A stretch of 64,000 nucleotides of DNA from an uncultured Lacticaseibacillus sp. Lineage in GTDB: Bacteria; Bacillota; Bacilli; Lactobacillales; Lactobacillaceae. The position numbers and the translations under genes were made by a program. The stretch is taken from contig CAKRNG010000007.1 in assembly GCA_934370925.1 (NCBI GenBank), positions 1 through 64,000 of the forward strand, in the 5' to 3' direction. Below, piece after piece: positions 8,542 to 18,809 of this stretch. The notes under the pieces were generated by a model. That model searched no databases and was not told the DNA's origin. It saw only the letters and a list, made by a program, of their open reading frames with translations. Numbering within the stretch: position 1 is the stretch's first letter; each line of letters opens with the position of its first letter.

Positions 8542-9240
8542 CTAGAGGAACATGGAGATAATGTTGTTCAAGAGGTGAAGACTGGTTGAGCAGCGCAGAT
8601 CGCGGGTGATGCTGTAGGTGAGGGCAAGGCCGAGACCAAGACCACCGTAGAGGCAGGCATCGATAATGGTCGTCGGGTTGTGCACTAACGCGAAGCAGAT
8701 GGTGCTGAGGATGACGTTGAAGGTTTGGGTACCACGCGTGCGAACGTCGAAGGCAACGTTCATTAAGAGGCCACGAAAGATGAGTTCTTCCGTGATGGGC
8801 GCCGCGATGGTGATGAATAACGTCATGGGGAGCGTTGCCTGCCCCAGTAGTTGCGTCAATTGTGTCTGATTTTCGGCTTGCGGAATGGTGTGTGTGAGGA
8901 CAAGTACGGCCGAGATGACCTGAACCACAACGAGAATGAGGAAGCCCAGACTGGTGCCTTTGAGTAGACGCCGGCCATCCTTAGTGTTAGGGCGCTGCCA
9001 AGACGTGTGGTCAGGCGGGGTCGCGAACCGCACGAATTTGAGGTACGTGCGAATGAGCCAGAAGATGAGCCCGGTGAAAAGAACGACAAGTAGCATCGTG
9101 CTCCCAATGGTGGCGTTCGGCCAGTGCCCGCTGATGGGCAGGAGGAAAACCGTTTCGGCGAGCTCGTACCCGATGAAGGCGCAGAGGAAGCTCAAAATTT
9201 TAACCGTAAAGCTGGGCGTTGTTGCAGATTTAGGCGTCAC
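8542..9240 (-). CDS. CPBP-family intramembrane metalloprotease
   Basis: Membrane protein of the CAAX protease/bacteriocin-processing (Abi) family, about 232 residues with several hydrophobic segments. Glutamates of the first motif are visible in ITEELIFRGLL (EExxxR). The second-motif region has F…H (CFALVHNPTT), and the third has N in HLLNNIIS near the end. Members cleave peptides within the membrane, and some give bacteriocin immunity; the role here is open. The ATG at 9246 is only one base from AGGAG, so the GTG two codons downstream (spacing 7) is the more likely start. It follows helD by about 20 bases on the same strand, so the two are probably co-transcribed. Confidence 0.82.
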   Translation of the reverse strand: MTPKSATTPSFTVKILSFLCAFIGYELAETVFLLPISGHWPNATIGSTMLLVVLFTGLIFWLIRTYLKFVRFATPPDHTSWQRPNTKDGRRLLKGTSLGFLILVVVQVISAVLVLTHTIPQAENQTQLTQLLGQATLPMTLFITIAAPITEELIFRGLLMNVAFDVRTRGTQTFNVILSTICFALVHNPTTIIDACLYGGLGLGLALTYSITRDLRCSTSLHLLNNIISMFL

Positions 9241-9261
9241 AGTCATGCTCCTTTCGTGACA

Positions 9262-11553
9262 TTATTCCGTTAACTCGAGTGACGTGGTGGCGTGCACGAG
9301 GCCAGCATTAACCGCGTCCGTCAACACGGTCGCGGGTGTTTCGCGTGCCAGCATGACTAATGTGTGTAGGGCGCGTGTGGCGAGCGTGTAGAGAATGTCG
9401 CCATCACCGGGTTGACCAAATGCGGCGGCACTGACATCTGCGGCCACCACGGCGTCAAATTCGAGGCCTTTTGCCAGGTAGACGGGAAGCACGAGGATGC
9501 CGTGGCCGAGGTCGTGGTCATCCGCGGTCAGAAGGCGCGCGGGCATCTCGTGGTCGTGTAGTTGTTGGGCAACCCCTTCAGCTTCGCGGGCCGTCCGGGT
9601 CAGTACTGCGACGGTGCGGTGGTGCTGACTTAATTGCGTGACACTAGCGACAAGTGCGGCGGTGTAGTCGTTGCGGGCGACGGTGCAGAGGGTTGGCAGT
9701 GCACCATCACGTGCAAACGGAACAATCTGTGCGCCACCCGGAATCAAGCTGGCGGCAAAGCGGGTAATCGGCGCGCTGCTCCGGTAAGCGCGGTTCAGTT
9801 TGATGACGCGGGATTGCTTGTGGGGAATGGCGGCGAGGAAGGTATCGATGACGCTTCCTTGGGCGTAACGACTCGTGAAGACGTCCTGCGCATAGTCCCC
9901 CAGAAGCGTCATTTTGGCCCGCGGGAAGGCGTGGTGAATGTAGCGCATGAGCGCGGGGGCGTAATCCTGCATTTCGTCGATGAAAATGGCCTGGATGGCG
10001 TGGTTCTGCCCGCCACCACTGAGCAGGTCCCGGATGTACATGAGTGGGGCAGCGTCTTCAAGTTCAAAGCGGTGGGATTCGAGCGCTTGACGTACCCCTG
10101 CCACCATGGCCTGCCAGATGTCGTCGGTCACGACTGTCTGGGGACAGTGTGTGAGGAAGTCGAGGTATTCAGCGTAGTCATCAATGAAGAAATCGTCGTA
10201 GAGCGCGGTATAGACGGGCGCAAACTTTTCGGCCACGACTGCGCGAGAAACGGCGAGTAGCTCTTCGTTACTGTCCTCGTACGTGACCCCATTGAGATAG
10301 TCACGGACTTGGTCGCTACTCAGACCAGCAAGCGCGTCGTCCACCCAATCCTGGTAGGTTTCGATGCGAATACGCTGATTCAACCGTTGCATGAGCTTTT
10401 TGCGGAGGGCAATCAACTTGTCAGCGGTTGTCATGGCGGCGGGTAGCTGGTCATAAATACGGGTCATCGTGTTAACGCTAAAGAAGACGTTCCCGTCCAG
10501 TTCAATTGGTGCAAAATGACGTTGGTGCTGCGTTTTGGCGTACGTTTCTGCGGCATCCATGAACGCCGCACTTTCTTTAAACCGGCGAATCTGAGCGGCA
10601 GATTCAGGTAGGCGGCGTTCATCGCGTTCGAAGCGGTCGAAAAGGGTGGTGACCTGCAGACCAGAGAGACGTTTGGACAAGAACTCGGTGAGGGTCGTCT
10701 GAATCATGTTCTTTTCGCCCAAACTCGGTAACACTTCGGCGATGTATGTTGCGTACAGGCGGTTGGGGGAGAATAAGACCATCTGATCGGAATTCAGGAC
10801 GCTACGGCTATGGTAGAGCAGGTAGGCGATACGTTGCAGAATCGCGCTTGTTTTCCCTGAGCCAGCCGCCCCCTGAACGATGAGGAGGTCGCTGTCCACG
10901 TCGCGAATGATGGCGTTCTGTTCGCGCTGGATGGTGCTGACGATGTTCTGCATGTGTTCACTGCTCTGGTCGCCCAGCACTGACTGCAACATCGCGTCGC
11001 CCACCGTTTCGCTGGTGTCGAACATGTTCTCAATCACGCCGTCTTCAATACGGAACTGGCGCTTGCGGGTGAGTTCTGCCTGGCGCGATCCGTTCGGCGT
11101 GTCGTAATGTACGTTACCAAGCACCCCGTTATAGTAGATTCCCGCCACGGGGGCCCGCCAGTCGTAGATGAGGAAGTTTCCCTGGCTATCTTGGAAGGTA
11201 CCAGTGCCGATGTAAAGGGTATCTGATCCGTCCGCGTCGGTAATGTCGATGCGGCCAAAGTAAGGGCTAGGTTCGAGCCGGTCGAGCGTTTGGCGTTCAC
11301 GCGTCAGAATCTGTTCGTTCTCGACGGCGCGCGCGACCAACTGCTTTTGCTGCTGAACGGCCGCGTTCGTTTCCATCCGGTCATCCACTTCGGTCACGTT
11401 GACCTTGGTGGCATCCCCGTAACTCCGCTCGATTCGCTGTGTCTCCGCGTGGGCGTGTGCAATGAGGGTGGTGACATCGGTGCGCCGTTCCTTGATGCGC
11501 GTCACAACGTCATCAACGCGCAGTTGTTCCTGTTTAAGGCTGTTTGAATCCAC
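9262..11553 (-). CDS. helD: HelD-type UvrD-family helicase
   Basis: Superfamily 1 motor protein, about 763 residues. Gram-positive HelD removes and recycles stalled RNA polymerase using ATP. A coiled-coil N-terminal region (about 5-100) precedes Walker A GAAGSGKTS (228-236). Walker B is seen as IDEMQDY, followed by helicase motifs such as LNRAYRSS and, near the end, GLEFDAVV. The frame is open to 11745, but that would run into the divergent trpS promoter and start. GTG 11553 has AAGGAA nine bases upstream and gives the usual N-terminus (VDSNSLKQEQLRVDDV). A DNA-repair helicase role is the alternative. Confidence 0.85.
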   Translation of the reverse strand: MDSNSLKQEQLRVDDVVTRIKERRTDVTTLIAHAHAETQRIERSYGDATKVNVTEVDDRMETNAAVQQQKQLVARAVENEQILTRERQTLDRLEPSPYFGRIDITDADGSDTLYIGTGTFQDSQGNFLIYDWRAPVAGIYYNGVLGNVHYDTPNGSRQAELTRKRQFRIEDGVIENMFDTSETVGDAMLQSVLGDQSSEHMQNIVSTIQREQNAIIRDVDSDLLIVQGAAGSGKTSAILQRIAYLLYHSRSVLNSDQMVLFSPNRLYATYIAEVLPSLGEKNMIQTTLTEFLSKRLSGLQVTTLFDRFERDERRLPESAAQIRRFKESAAFMDAAETYAKTQHQRHFAPIELDGNVFFSVNTMTRIYDQLPAAMTTADKLIALRKKLMQRLNQRIRIETYQDWVDDALAGLSSDQVRDYLNGVTYEDSNEELLAVSRAVVAEKFAPVYTALYDDFFIDDYAEYLDFLTHCPQTVVTDDIWQAMVAGVRQALESHRFELEDAAPLMYIRDLLSGGGQNHAIQAIFIDEMQDYAPALMRYIHHAFPRAKMTLLGDYAQDVFTSRYAQGSVIDTFLAAIPHKQSRVIKLNRAYRSSAPITRFAASLIPGGAQIVPFARDGALPTLCTVARNDYTAALVASVTQLSQHHRTVAVLTRTAREAEGVAQQLHDHEMPARLLTADDHDLGHGILVLPVYLAKGLEFDAVVAADVSAAAFGQPGDGDILYTLATRALHTLVMLARETPATVLTDAVNAGLVHATTSLELTE

Positions 11554-11634
11554 AAAGAACACTTCCTTACTTCGAATGAGTCCTACAAGTTTACGGCAGT
11601 GGCGCCATGTGTGCAAGTCCTCCGGGAAGTTGCG

Positions 11635-11643
11635 TGCTATAAT
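11635..11643 (+). promoter_or_regulatory. Extended -10 promoter of trpS
   Basis: TGCTATAAT is a perfect extended -10 element with no good -35 hexamer. It lies about 43 bases before the trpS ATG and drives a short leader with no room for a T-box. Confidence 0.6.
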
Positions 11644-11652
11644 GGGAGATAA

Positions 11653-12699
<1,047 letters not shown>

Positions 12700-12702
12700 C
12701 GG

Positions 12703-13060
12703 TTGGTAGGCGGCGGTTGTGGAGGGATTTGGCTCCAGTGGTGGGGCACGGTTCCATAACTTAGCCCAAGTTCATGGCTAAGTTATTCCACCTCGCTTTG
12801 AGCCTGTCTGGAAAACCGCCAGCCAGTCTCAAAGACGTCCCGAGGCTGCGCCAGAAGACGGTTTGGCCCCGGTATACAAGGCAGGCCCGGCGGAAATCCC
12901 GAACTTAGGATTTCTGTCGGGACTGCCTTGTATGTGAGGGGACAGTCTTCTGGCGCGCGACTGGATGTAACGTTCGTGTGCTTTGGACTTATGGCGCACC
13001 CCCTTTCACCACTTCCGCACAACCACCCTTCCGCCAAATCCCCCCGTAACGGCCTACACA
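12703..13060 (+). repeat. Fold-back repeat family E, copy 1
   Basis: A composite palindromic element after trpS. The left arm (12703-12744) has a loosely complementary right arm (about 13003-13055). Inside are hairpin E1, ATAACTTAGCC (12756-12766) with GGCTAAGTTAT (12776-12786), and a second hairpin GCTTTGAG…CTCAAAG (about 12795-12834). A complete family A element (12842-13001) then follows. The same order of parts is found at 18810-19180, and partly at 49960-50510. Confidence 0.75.
12842..13001 (+). repeat. Family A palindromic repeat, copy 3 (inside E copy 1)
   Basis: Starts GAGGCTGCGCCAGAAGAC and ends CTTTGGACTTATGGCGCACC. The central hairpin is intact. It is nested between the arms of the larger fold-back element, which suggests the families are mobilised or duplicated together. 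Confidence 0.85.
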
Positions 13061-13154
13061 CGCGGTGAGATTAACTTGAATCTAACCGTGGTGCTTTACG
13101 TCAAAAGTACACGATAGTCACATGCCAGAAGACAATTTGGTGAATAATTAATTG

Positions 13155-13202
13155 AATGGCATCAGTTTCGACACGTTTTTACGTCGGAACTGATGCCATT
13201 TT
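13155..13202. terminator. Strong hairpin, probable bidirectional terminator
   Basis: AATGGCATCAGTT pairs with AACTGATGCCATTTT, and GAC/GTC pairs in the loop. It lies far from trpS and upstream of the DnaA-box-like cluster. It could end read-through from either side. Confidence 0.6.
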
Positions 13203-13210
13203 GTGTGAGC

Positions 13211-13399
13211 TGTGGAAACTTTTGTAGGGATACCCAAAAGTTACGCACAATATCCACAAGCGGTTGTGGAAAACAAACGTTTGTTAACAAAATATGGGGA
13301 GATACGACAAAGAAGGCGGATTAACGCTCCATTTTTGCGTGTGAAACAAATGGAAATGGGGATAAATAGGACACGAGTAAGTTATCCCCAGGTGGATAA
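13211..13399. promoter_or_regulatory. Cluster of DnaA-box-like nonamers
   Basis: Six sites resemble the DnaA box TTATNCACA. TTACGCACA (13241), ATATCCACA (13250), the complement of TGTGGAAAA (13265), TTATCCCCA (13382) and the complement of GGTGGATAA (13391) each have one mismatch. The complement of TGTGGAAAC (13211) has two. The last pair abut as a near-palindrome. The stretch has no convincing gene: the ORF that spans it has no ribosome binding site and overlaps the Nudix gene. It is not oriC by context (no dnaA or dnaN). Confidence 0.45.
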
Positions 13400-13403
13400 G
13401 CGA

Positions 13404-13862
13404 TTATTCATAGTAATTGGTGCGCCCCGCGAAGTAGTTGGCGATGGCAGTTTGGTGTTGTTTGTTGAAAATAAGTGGCAGGTTGTCCGCGCTAAAGAAC
13501 CCTAAATCGCGCGTTTCATCACTGGTTGGCGCTAAATGACCGCCCGTTTGGTGCACGATGAACGAAATGACGACGGCTTGCGCAACATCGCCGTTCGGGT
13601 AGTGCTGGATGTGGTTGGAGGAAACGCTAAAGAGACGGTCAATGGCGACGTCAATGCCGCATTCCTCCTTGAACTCCCGGATGCACGCGTCCGCAGCGGA
13701 TTCACCGAATTCGAGTGCGCCACCAAACAACCCCCAACCATCAAAGTCGTGGCGTTTTTGAAGGAGGATGCGGTTCTGATCATCCACCAGAATTCCGCCA
13801 GCAAACGTCAGAATAACCAGTTGATGCCCAACAAGTTGACGTAAATCTTCTATATAGCCCAT
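13404..13862 (-). CDS. Nudix hydrolase
   Basis: 152-residue hydrolase of nucleoside diphosphate derivatives. The Nudix box GX5EX7REUXEEXGU is complete within the segment from GALEFGES to REFKEECGI (about residues 48-70), so metal binding should be intact. The N-terminal strand VILTFAGGILVDDQNRILLQ is typical. The substrate is not identifiable; similar proteins act on sugar nucleotides or oxidised nucleotides. It is a monocistronic gene between the DnaA-box-like region and the metF terminator. Confidence 0.85.
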   Translation of the reverse strand: MGYIEDLRQLVGHQLVILTFAGGILVDDQNRILLQKRHDFDGWGLFGGALEFGESAADACIREFKEECGIDVAIDRLFSVSSNHIQHYPNGDVAQAVVISFIVHQTGGHLAPTSDETRDLGFFSADNLPLIFNKQHQTAIANYFAGRTNYYE

Positions 13863-14040
13863 AGTCGTTTCTTCTTTCTTTTTTGAGGTGAGTCATTAGC
13901 GGCTGCGCACTAATGACGGGGAGAGGTTTATACGATGTCGTTGATAATATTTCTGGAGTTTGTTGTAAATATCATAAGGCAAAACGGGTGAAATAAAAGT
14001 AGATGGGCACTAGGTTGTTGAATATAATGTAAAAAATAAA

Positions 14041-14075
14041 AACGACACCATCAGCGAACTTCTGATGGTGTCGTT
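14041..14075. terminator. Bidirectional terminator after metF
   Basis: AACGACACCATCAG pairs with CTGATGGTGTCGTT, with an A-run to the left and a T-run to the right. It ends the metE-metF transcript running leftward. Confidence 0.9.
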
Positions 14076-14092
14076 TTTTTTGCGAGTGAGGT

Positions 14093-14968
14093 TTACGCAC
14101 GAATGATGTTCTTTGTGGCTTCGATGATGCGTGCCGCCACTTCAGGGTTGTCCATTGTGTAGAGGTGGATGCCGTCGACACCGTGTGCTAGGAGGTCGAC
14201 GATTTGGTCCACCGCGTAAGCAATCCCGGCATCGCGCAGAGCATCGGGCTTGTCCGCAAAGCGTTCGAGCACCTTCTGCAACTTCTCTGGTAGGGTCACG
14301 CCCGCCATTGTGGTCATGCGTTTGGCTTGGGCCGCGCTCATGATGGGCATGATGCCGGCTTCAATCGGCACGTTAATGCCTGCAAATTGACAGCGGTCCT
14401 GGAACTTAAAGAAGGCTTCGTTGTTGAAGAAGAGCTGGCTGATGAGTTCGCTTGTACCCGCATCAACCTTGGTCTTGAGCGACTGAATATCGTTCAGCGC
14501 GTTCGCAGATTCCGGGTGGCCTTCTGGATAGCACGCGCCCGTGACGTTGAAATCACCGTGTGCCTTGATGTAAGCCACCAAGTCGCTGGCGTAATGGAAA
14601 TCGTCACTGACACGCCCGCCTTCAGGAATGTCGCCACGCAAGGCAAGAATGTTGTCGATGCCGGCTGCTTTAGCGTCAACGAGGAATTGATCGACATCCG
14701 TGGTGGTCAGACGGGCAGCGGGCAAGTGGACCACAGCTTCCGTCTGGTAGCGTTCGCGGATGAGTTTGGCAATGCCGATGGTCGCTTTGGCCGCGGACTT
14801 ATCGTTTCCGCGGTACGTCACGGATACGAAGTCAGGATTTACCTGGGCCAAGACGTCCATGGTGGCGCACACACGCTGCGTGGCGTCGGGTGCTTCAAGG
14901 TTGCGGGGTGGGAACACCTCGAACGAGAAGACGGGGTGGTGGTCTTTAAAAATTTCGCTAGTTTTCAT
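14093..14968 (-). CDS. metF: Methylenetetrahydrofolate reductase
   Basis: Reduces 5,10-methylene-THF to 5-methyl-THF, the methyl donor used by MetE for methionine synthesis. The 291-residue protein has the FAD-linked MTHFR hallmarks: FSFEVFPPR near the N-terminus, SVTYRG (about 48-53), ILALRGD, and the ELISQLFFN segment. ATG 14968 is chosen because AGGAG lies six bases upstream; an in-frame TTG two codons earlier has no room for a site. The start overlaps the end of metE, so translation is coupled. Both share the T-box leader upstream of metE. Confidence 0.94.
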   Translation of the reverse strand: MKTSEIFKDHHPVFSFEVFPPRNLEAPDATQRVCATMDVLAQVNPDFVSVTYRGNDKSAAKATIGIAKLIRERYQTEAVVHLPAARLTTTDVDQFLVDAKAAGIDNILALRGDIPEGGRVSDDFHYASDLVAYIKAHGDFNVTGACYPEGHPESANALNDIQSLKTKVDAGTSELISQLFFNNEAFFKFQDRCQFAGINVPIEAGIMPIMSAAQAKRMTTMAGVTLPEKLQKVLERFADKPDALRDAGIAYAVDQIVDLLAHGVDGIHLYTMDNPEVAARIIEATKNIIRA

Positions 14969-17237
14969 CAGCAAGCTCCTGACGTACCTGGCGGGTTGCC
15001 TCGGTCAGGTTGATCAGGCTAGCCTTCGTTTCAGGTTCTTCACGCGTCTTGAGGCCACAGTCAGGGTTAACCCAAACGTGATCGGCAGGAACCTTGGCCA
15101 GAATCTTGTGGATAACGTCCTTAATTTCCTCAACGGATGGGACACGTGGGGAGTGGATATCGTAAACCCCAGGGCCAACGTGTGTTTCGAAGTGGCTGGC
15201 TTGCAAATCGTCGAGCAGAGTTAGTTCGCCACGGCTAGCTTCGAATGAGATGACGTCTGCATCGAGGTCGTCAATGGCCTGGATGATGTCCCCGAATTCG
15301 GAGTAGCACATGTGGGTGTGAATCTGGGTTTCCGGCTGAACCTTGCTTGCGACAAGACGGAAAGCAGGAACGGCCCAGTCGAGGTACTTGCTAAACCAGT
15401 CGGACTTGCGTAGTGGCAGCTTTTCACGTAATGCCGCTTCATCAATCTGGATAATCTTGATGCCGTGCTTTTCAAGATCCAACACCTCATCCTGGAGGGC
15501 GAGGGCAATCTGCTTCGTGGACAGTTCGCGCGTGACATCTTCGCGTGGGAAGGACCAGTTCAAGATGGTAACGGGACCCGTCAGCATGCCCTTCATGATG
15601 TGATCGGTCTGGCTCTGTGCGTAAACGGAAGCTTCAACCGTAATGGCGTCGCGACGGGAAACATCGCCCCAGATGAGTGGGGGCTTCACGCCACGGGTAC
15701 CGTATGACTGGACCCAACCGTTTTGCGTGAACCGGAAGCCATCGAGGTGTTCCCCGAAGTATTCCACCATGTCGTTCCGTTCGAATTCACCGTGAACCAG
15801 CACGTCCAACCCGATTTCTTCCTGGAATTTAATCCAGCGGCGGGTTTCAGCCTCGTTGAACGCATCGTATTCGGCCTGCGTGATTTCGCCCTTACGCAGC
15901 TGTGACCGGTTTTTACGCACAGCGGGGGATTGTGGGAAGCTCCCAATGGTTGTTGTGGGGAGAATTGGCAGGTTGAACTTTTCGGCCTGCAACGCAAGAC
16001 GTGCCTTCCGTTCAGGCGCGCGCTTGTAGTCTTCTGGCTTCAAGGCAGCGATGGTTTCGTTCAATGCCGTGTTTTCTTCATAACGTGGCTGGCTGAACAG
16101 CGCAACGTTCGCGGTGTAAAGGGCGTTGTTCAGGTCAGTTGCCACAATCTGGTCGAGTTCGTGTAGTTCCGTCAACTTTTCTTCCGCGAAGGCCAAGTAT
16201 TGCTTCTCGGCGTCGGCCAACTTGGTTTCGTTCCGCAGCGTGTAAGGGACGTGCTGGAGGGAGCAGGACGTGTTGATGACGATGGTTGCGTTCGTGCGCT
16301 TCTGAATGCCCGTGAGCGTGGACAGTGCCTTGGCGTAGTGGCTCTTCCAGATGTTCTTCCCGTTGATAATCCCGGCGTAAAGGATCTTGTCGGCAGGGAA
16401 CTTGATGGTTTCGAGCAGTTCGAGGTTCGTCCGACCTTCCACAAAGTCGAGACCGATACCGTCAAAGTCCAGGTCGACGAGGGTTGCCAGGGAGTCGCGC
16501 AGGTCACCAAAGTAGGTTTGGAGGAGAATCTTCAGGTCACCCTTACCGTTCAGAATGCCGGTGTAGAGGTCGGTGAAGAGGGCAATATCAGCTTCCGTTT
16601 GGTCGTAAACGAGTGCGGGTTCGTCAATCTGGAACCAGTCTGCACCGAGTTCCTGCAGGCGTGCGGCAATTTGTGTGTAGGCGGTAATCAAAGCAGCCGT
16701 GTAGTCAGCTGGCTTCTTACCGTCCAGGAAACGGCCCAGGCGTAACAAGGTGTAAGGGCCGACGATAACGGGACGGGACTGAATGCCGGCAGCCTTGGCT
16801 TCAACGAACTGGTCGAAAATTTTATCGCCAACCAACTGCACATCGGTATCTGCGTCGAATTCTGGCACGAGGTAGTGGTAGTTCGTGTTGAACCACTTCT
16901 TCATGGCGAGTGCCTTCACGTCCCCAGCTTCACCCTGGTAACCACGGGCCAAGGCGAAGTATTCGTCGAGTGGTGCGAGGCCAAGCTGCTTGTAACGGGC
17001 AGGAACCACGTTGAGCAAGACGGCCGTGTCGAGCGTCTGGTCGAAGAAGCTGAAGTCGTTGCTAGGAATCTGATCAATGCCGGCAGCCTTTACCGTTGCC
17101 CAGTGCTTGGCGCGCAGTTCCTTCGCCTTTGCTTGCAGTTCGTCTGCGGAAATCTGCTTCTTAAAGTACTTCTGGGTTGCAAACTTCAATTCGCGGTGTT
17201 CACCGATACGTGGGTAGCCAATAATTGTTGTCGTCAT
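14958..17237 (-). CDS. metE: Cobalamin-independent methionine synthase
   Basis: Transfers the methyl group of 5-methyl-THF polyglutamate to homocysteine. 759 residues with the duplicated barrel architecture of the family: the N-terminal half begins [17 protein letters not shown], and the C-terminal catalytic half begins near [19 protein letters not shown]. Zinc ligands are visible in HTHMCYSEF (His and Cys) and in NPDCGLKTR (Cys). AAGGAG lies upstream of the ATG. It is the first gene of the metE-metF operon, under apparent T-box control. Its presence suggests the strain can make methionine from homocysteine. Confidence 0.95.
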   Translation of the reverse strand: MTTTIIGYPRIGEHRELKFATQKYFKKQISADELQAKAKELRAKHWATVKAAGIDQIPSNDFSFFDQTLDTAVLLNVVPARYKQLGLAPLDEYFALARGYQGEAGDVKALAMKKWFNTNYHYLVPEFDADTDVQLVGDKIFDQFVEAKAAGIQSRPVIVGPYTLLRLGRFLDGKKPADYTAALITAYTQIAARLQELGADWFQIDEPALVYDQTEADIALFTDLYTGILNGKGDLKILLQTYFGDLRDSLATLVDLDFDGIGLDFVEGRTNLELLETIKFPADKILYAGIINGKNIWKSHYAKALSTLTGIQKRTNATIVINTSCSLQHVPYTLRNETKLADAEKQYLAFAEEKLTELHELDQIVATDLNNALYTANVALFSQPRYEENTALNETIAALKPEDYKRAPERKARLALQAEKFNLPILPTTTIGSFPQSPAVRKNRSQLRKGEITQAEYDAFNEAETRRWIKFQEEIGLDVLVHGEFERNDMVEYFGEHLDGFRFTQNGWVQSYGTRGVKPPLIWGDVSRRDAITVEASVYAQSQTDHIMKGMLTGPVTILNWSFPREDVTRELSTKQIALALQDEVLDLEKHGIKIIQIDEAALREKLPLRKSDWFSKYLDWAVPAFRLVASKVQPETQIHTHMCYSEFGDIIQAIDDLDADVISFEASRGELTLLDDLQASHFETHVGPGVYDIHSPRVPSVEEIKDVIHKILAKVPADHVWVNPDCGLKTREEPETKASLINLTEATRQVRQELADEN

Positions 17238-17302
17238 AATGTTTCTCCTTATTCCGTGTGTGTGGGTGTTGAGCGAAGCTGAGATGAATCGGCTTTATAT
17301 AG

Positions 17303-17570
17303 AAAAAAGTCGCCCGGGACGATGCGATTAAGCATCATCCAAGGACGACTTTTGCCGTGTGACCACCTTGATTTAGTTACGTCTTGCAACGTAACCCTCC
17401 ATCGATTCAGTGAGTAGTCACTGAATCGTCCGCGATAATGGGCGGACCCAGGTTACCTTCACGCCTTTAAGGACGCTTGGGCAACGGCTTCATCCAAGAC
17501 CATCTTCGGCTCACGTACAACGCGACTTCTCACCACCCGTCGCTCTCTGTGTTTGTACTGATAAGCTTAC
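17303..17570 (-). promoter_or_regulatory. T-box leader of metE-metF
   Basis: On the minus strand the leader begins around 17570 with AGAGAGCGACGGGTGGTGAG, which resembles T-box stem I. A candidate specifier ATG occurs in CCGAAGATGGTC. The antiterminator element AAGGTGGTCACACGGC is at 17354-17369. It is followed by an intrinsic terminator: GTCGTCC…GATGC paired with GCATCG…GGGCGAC, then TTTTTT (17303-17350). T-boxes sense uncharged tRNA, so starvation for methionyl-tRNA would allow read-through. The Met specificity is inferred from the ATG and the gene. Confidence 0.75.
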
Positions 17571-17603
17571 TCATCTCGGCATCGCTCTTACTTGATTGCC
17601 ATG

Positions 17604-17632
17604 AGTTTACGCCCAGAGTAAGAACGTGTCAA
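17604..17632 (-). promoter_or_regulatory. Promoter of the metE T-box leader
   Basis: On the minus strand TTGACA (17632-17627) and TAAACT (17609-17604) are separated by 17 bases. Transcription would start about 30 bases upstream of T-box stem I. Confidence 0.7.
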
Positions 17633-17840
17633 CGAGCGCCATAACGCCGTTTGACGCCCTTTTAGCCGTTTTTGAGAAAGCGAGGTACATTAGATTCTTA
17701 ATGGGAAAGTACCGAAAACAGGATGAGACCGCGGTTTGTACGATTAGCCTCGAACAATTTTGGCGACGATAGTATAGACGATACCTATAACTGGTTAGAG
17801 AAAAATACGAGTACAGGAGGTTGGTTTGTGGGAAGGGTAG

Positions 17841-18002
17841 GAGGCTGCGCCAGAAGACGGTTTGGCCCCGGTATACAAGGCAGGCCCGGTGGAAATCCCG
17901 AACTTAGGATTTCTACCGGGCCTGTCTTGTATGTTAGGGGCCAGTCTTCTGGCGCGCGACTGGATGTAATGTTCGTGTGCCTTGGACTTCTGGCGCAGCC
18001 TC
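17841..18002 (+). repeat. Family A palindromic repeat, copy 4
   Basis: This copy has both ends in the stronger form: GAGGCTGCGCCAGAAG and CTTCTGGCGCAGCCTC are perfect inverted repeats of 16 bases. It is followed by CACCTACATAGAT, a string also found at the ends of module D copies. Confidence 0.85.
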
Positions 18003-18026
18003 ACCTACATAGATTTTTTGAGGGAC

Positions 18027-18061
18027 AAAAAACCGCCCCAGCAAAAAGCCAGGACGGGCGC
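18027..18061 (-). terminator. Terminator of the deoxynucleoside kinase gene
   Basis: On the minus strand a GC-rich stem, GCGCCCGTCCTGGC with GCTGGGGCGG, is followed by TTTTTT, just after the kinase stop codon. Confidence 0.8.
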
Positions 18062-18068
18062 AATTATA

Positions 18069-18701
18069 TTAACGAATGGTCTTCAATGCATCATCAATCT
18101 GACCAAGAACGATATCAACGTTCTTTGGGTCTTCCAGATCATACTTCTGCAAGTCAATCTTCATCTTTGGGCTTACATCGTAGTCATCGAACCACTGCTT
18201 GTAGGCATTCCACATCTTAAAGTAGTAGGATTCAAGTTCTGGATTGTCTTCGAACTGTTCGTAGTCACGACCGCGCTTCTTAATCCGGTAAAGGATGGTC
18301 TCGAAGTCAGTTTCTGCGTAGACGAGCAAATCAGGCGCCTTCTTTGGCATTTCCTTCAGTTCATCCATCATCTTGTCGAGCAATTCCAAGTAAACAGCCA
18401 GTTCGGTGTCGGAAATGTTCCCTTCAGCGTTGTTTTCTTTCGTGAAGAGGGCATCTTCGTAGATTGACCGGTCAAGCACGTTGTTGTCGTCGGCCAATGC
18501 CTTCTTAATCATAGCAAAACGTCGGTTAAGGAAGTAAATCTGCAACAGGAATCCATAGTTCTTAGGATCCTTGTAGTACAGTGGCAAAACTGGATTATCT
18601 CCTACTGGTTCAAAAAATGCTTCCGTCCCGAAATGGTCGGCAATTTTGGCGGTTAGGGTCGTTTTCCCAACACCAATCATCCCTGCTGTAATAATCACCA
18701 T
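18069..18701 (-). CDS. Deoxynucleoside kinase (dAK/dGK type)
   Basis: Phosphorylates deoxynucleosides in the salvage pathway. The 210-residue protein has the P-loop GMIGVGKT (about 7-14), the DRS motif in VLDRSIYEDALF (about 76-87) and a lid-like RIKKRGRDYEQF segment (about 136-147). Lactobacilli lacking ribonucleotide reductase depend on a pair of such kinases for dNTPs; only one gene is seen here. Specificity between dA, dG and dC cannot be assigned from motifs alone. GAGGGG precedes the ATG by six bases. It is a single-gene transcript with its own terminator. Confidence 0.88.
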   Translation of the reverse strand: MVIITAGMIGVGKTTLTAKIADHFGTEAFFEPVGDNPVLPLYYKDPKNYGFLLQIYFLNRRFAMIKKALADDNNVLDRSIYEDALFTKENNAEGNISDTELAVYLELLDKMMDELKEMPKKAPDLLVYAETDFETILYRIKKRGRDYEQFEDNPELESYYFKMWNAYKQWFDDYDVSPKMKIDLQKYDLEDPKNVDIVLGQIDDALKTIR

Positions 18702-18809
18702 GATGGCCCCTCTTTACACTTAATTTCCGTACATAAAAAACGCACATTGAGTATCGTAACATAAATCACGAGTTCCTAGGTTACCGAATAGTTAAAATGT
18801 TGTCGGGGA

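Noticed and set aside
9634..10260. 208-residue ORF antisense to helD
   Set aside because: It lies wholly inside helD on the other strand, without a ribosome binding site; typical antisense shadow in GC-rich coding DNA.
13211..13399. Chromosomal replication origin
   Set aside because: No dnaA, dnaN, recF or gyr genes and no clear AT-rich unwinding region are adjacent, so the box-like cluster alone is not enough.
13212..13505. 97-residue plus-strand ORF over the DnaA-box-like region
   Set aside because: It has no ribosome binding site, overlaps the well-supported Nudix gene on the other strand, and its content simply reflects the box-like sequences.
17723..18220. 165-residue ORF running through family A copy 4
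   Set aside because: It reads through the repeat and into the antisense of the kinase gene. The peptide from the repeat recurs wherever family A occurs, so it is a by-product of the repeat.
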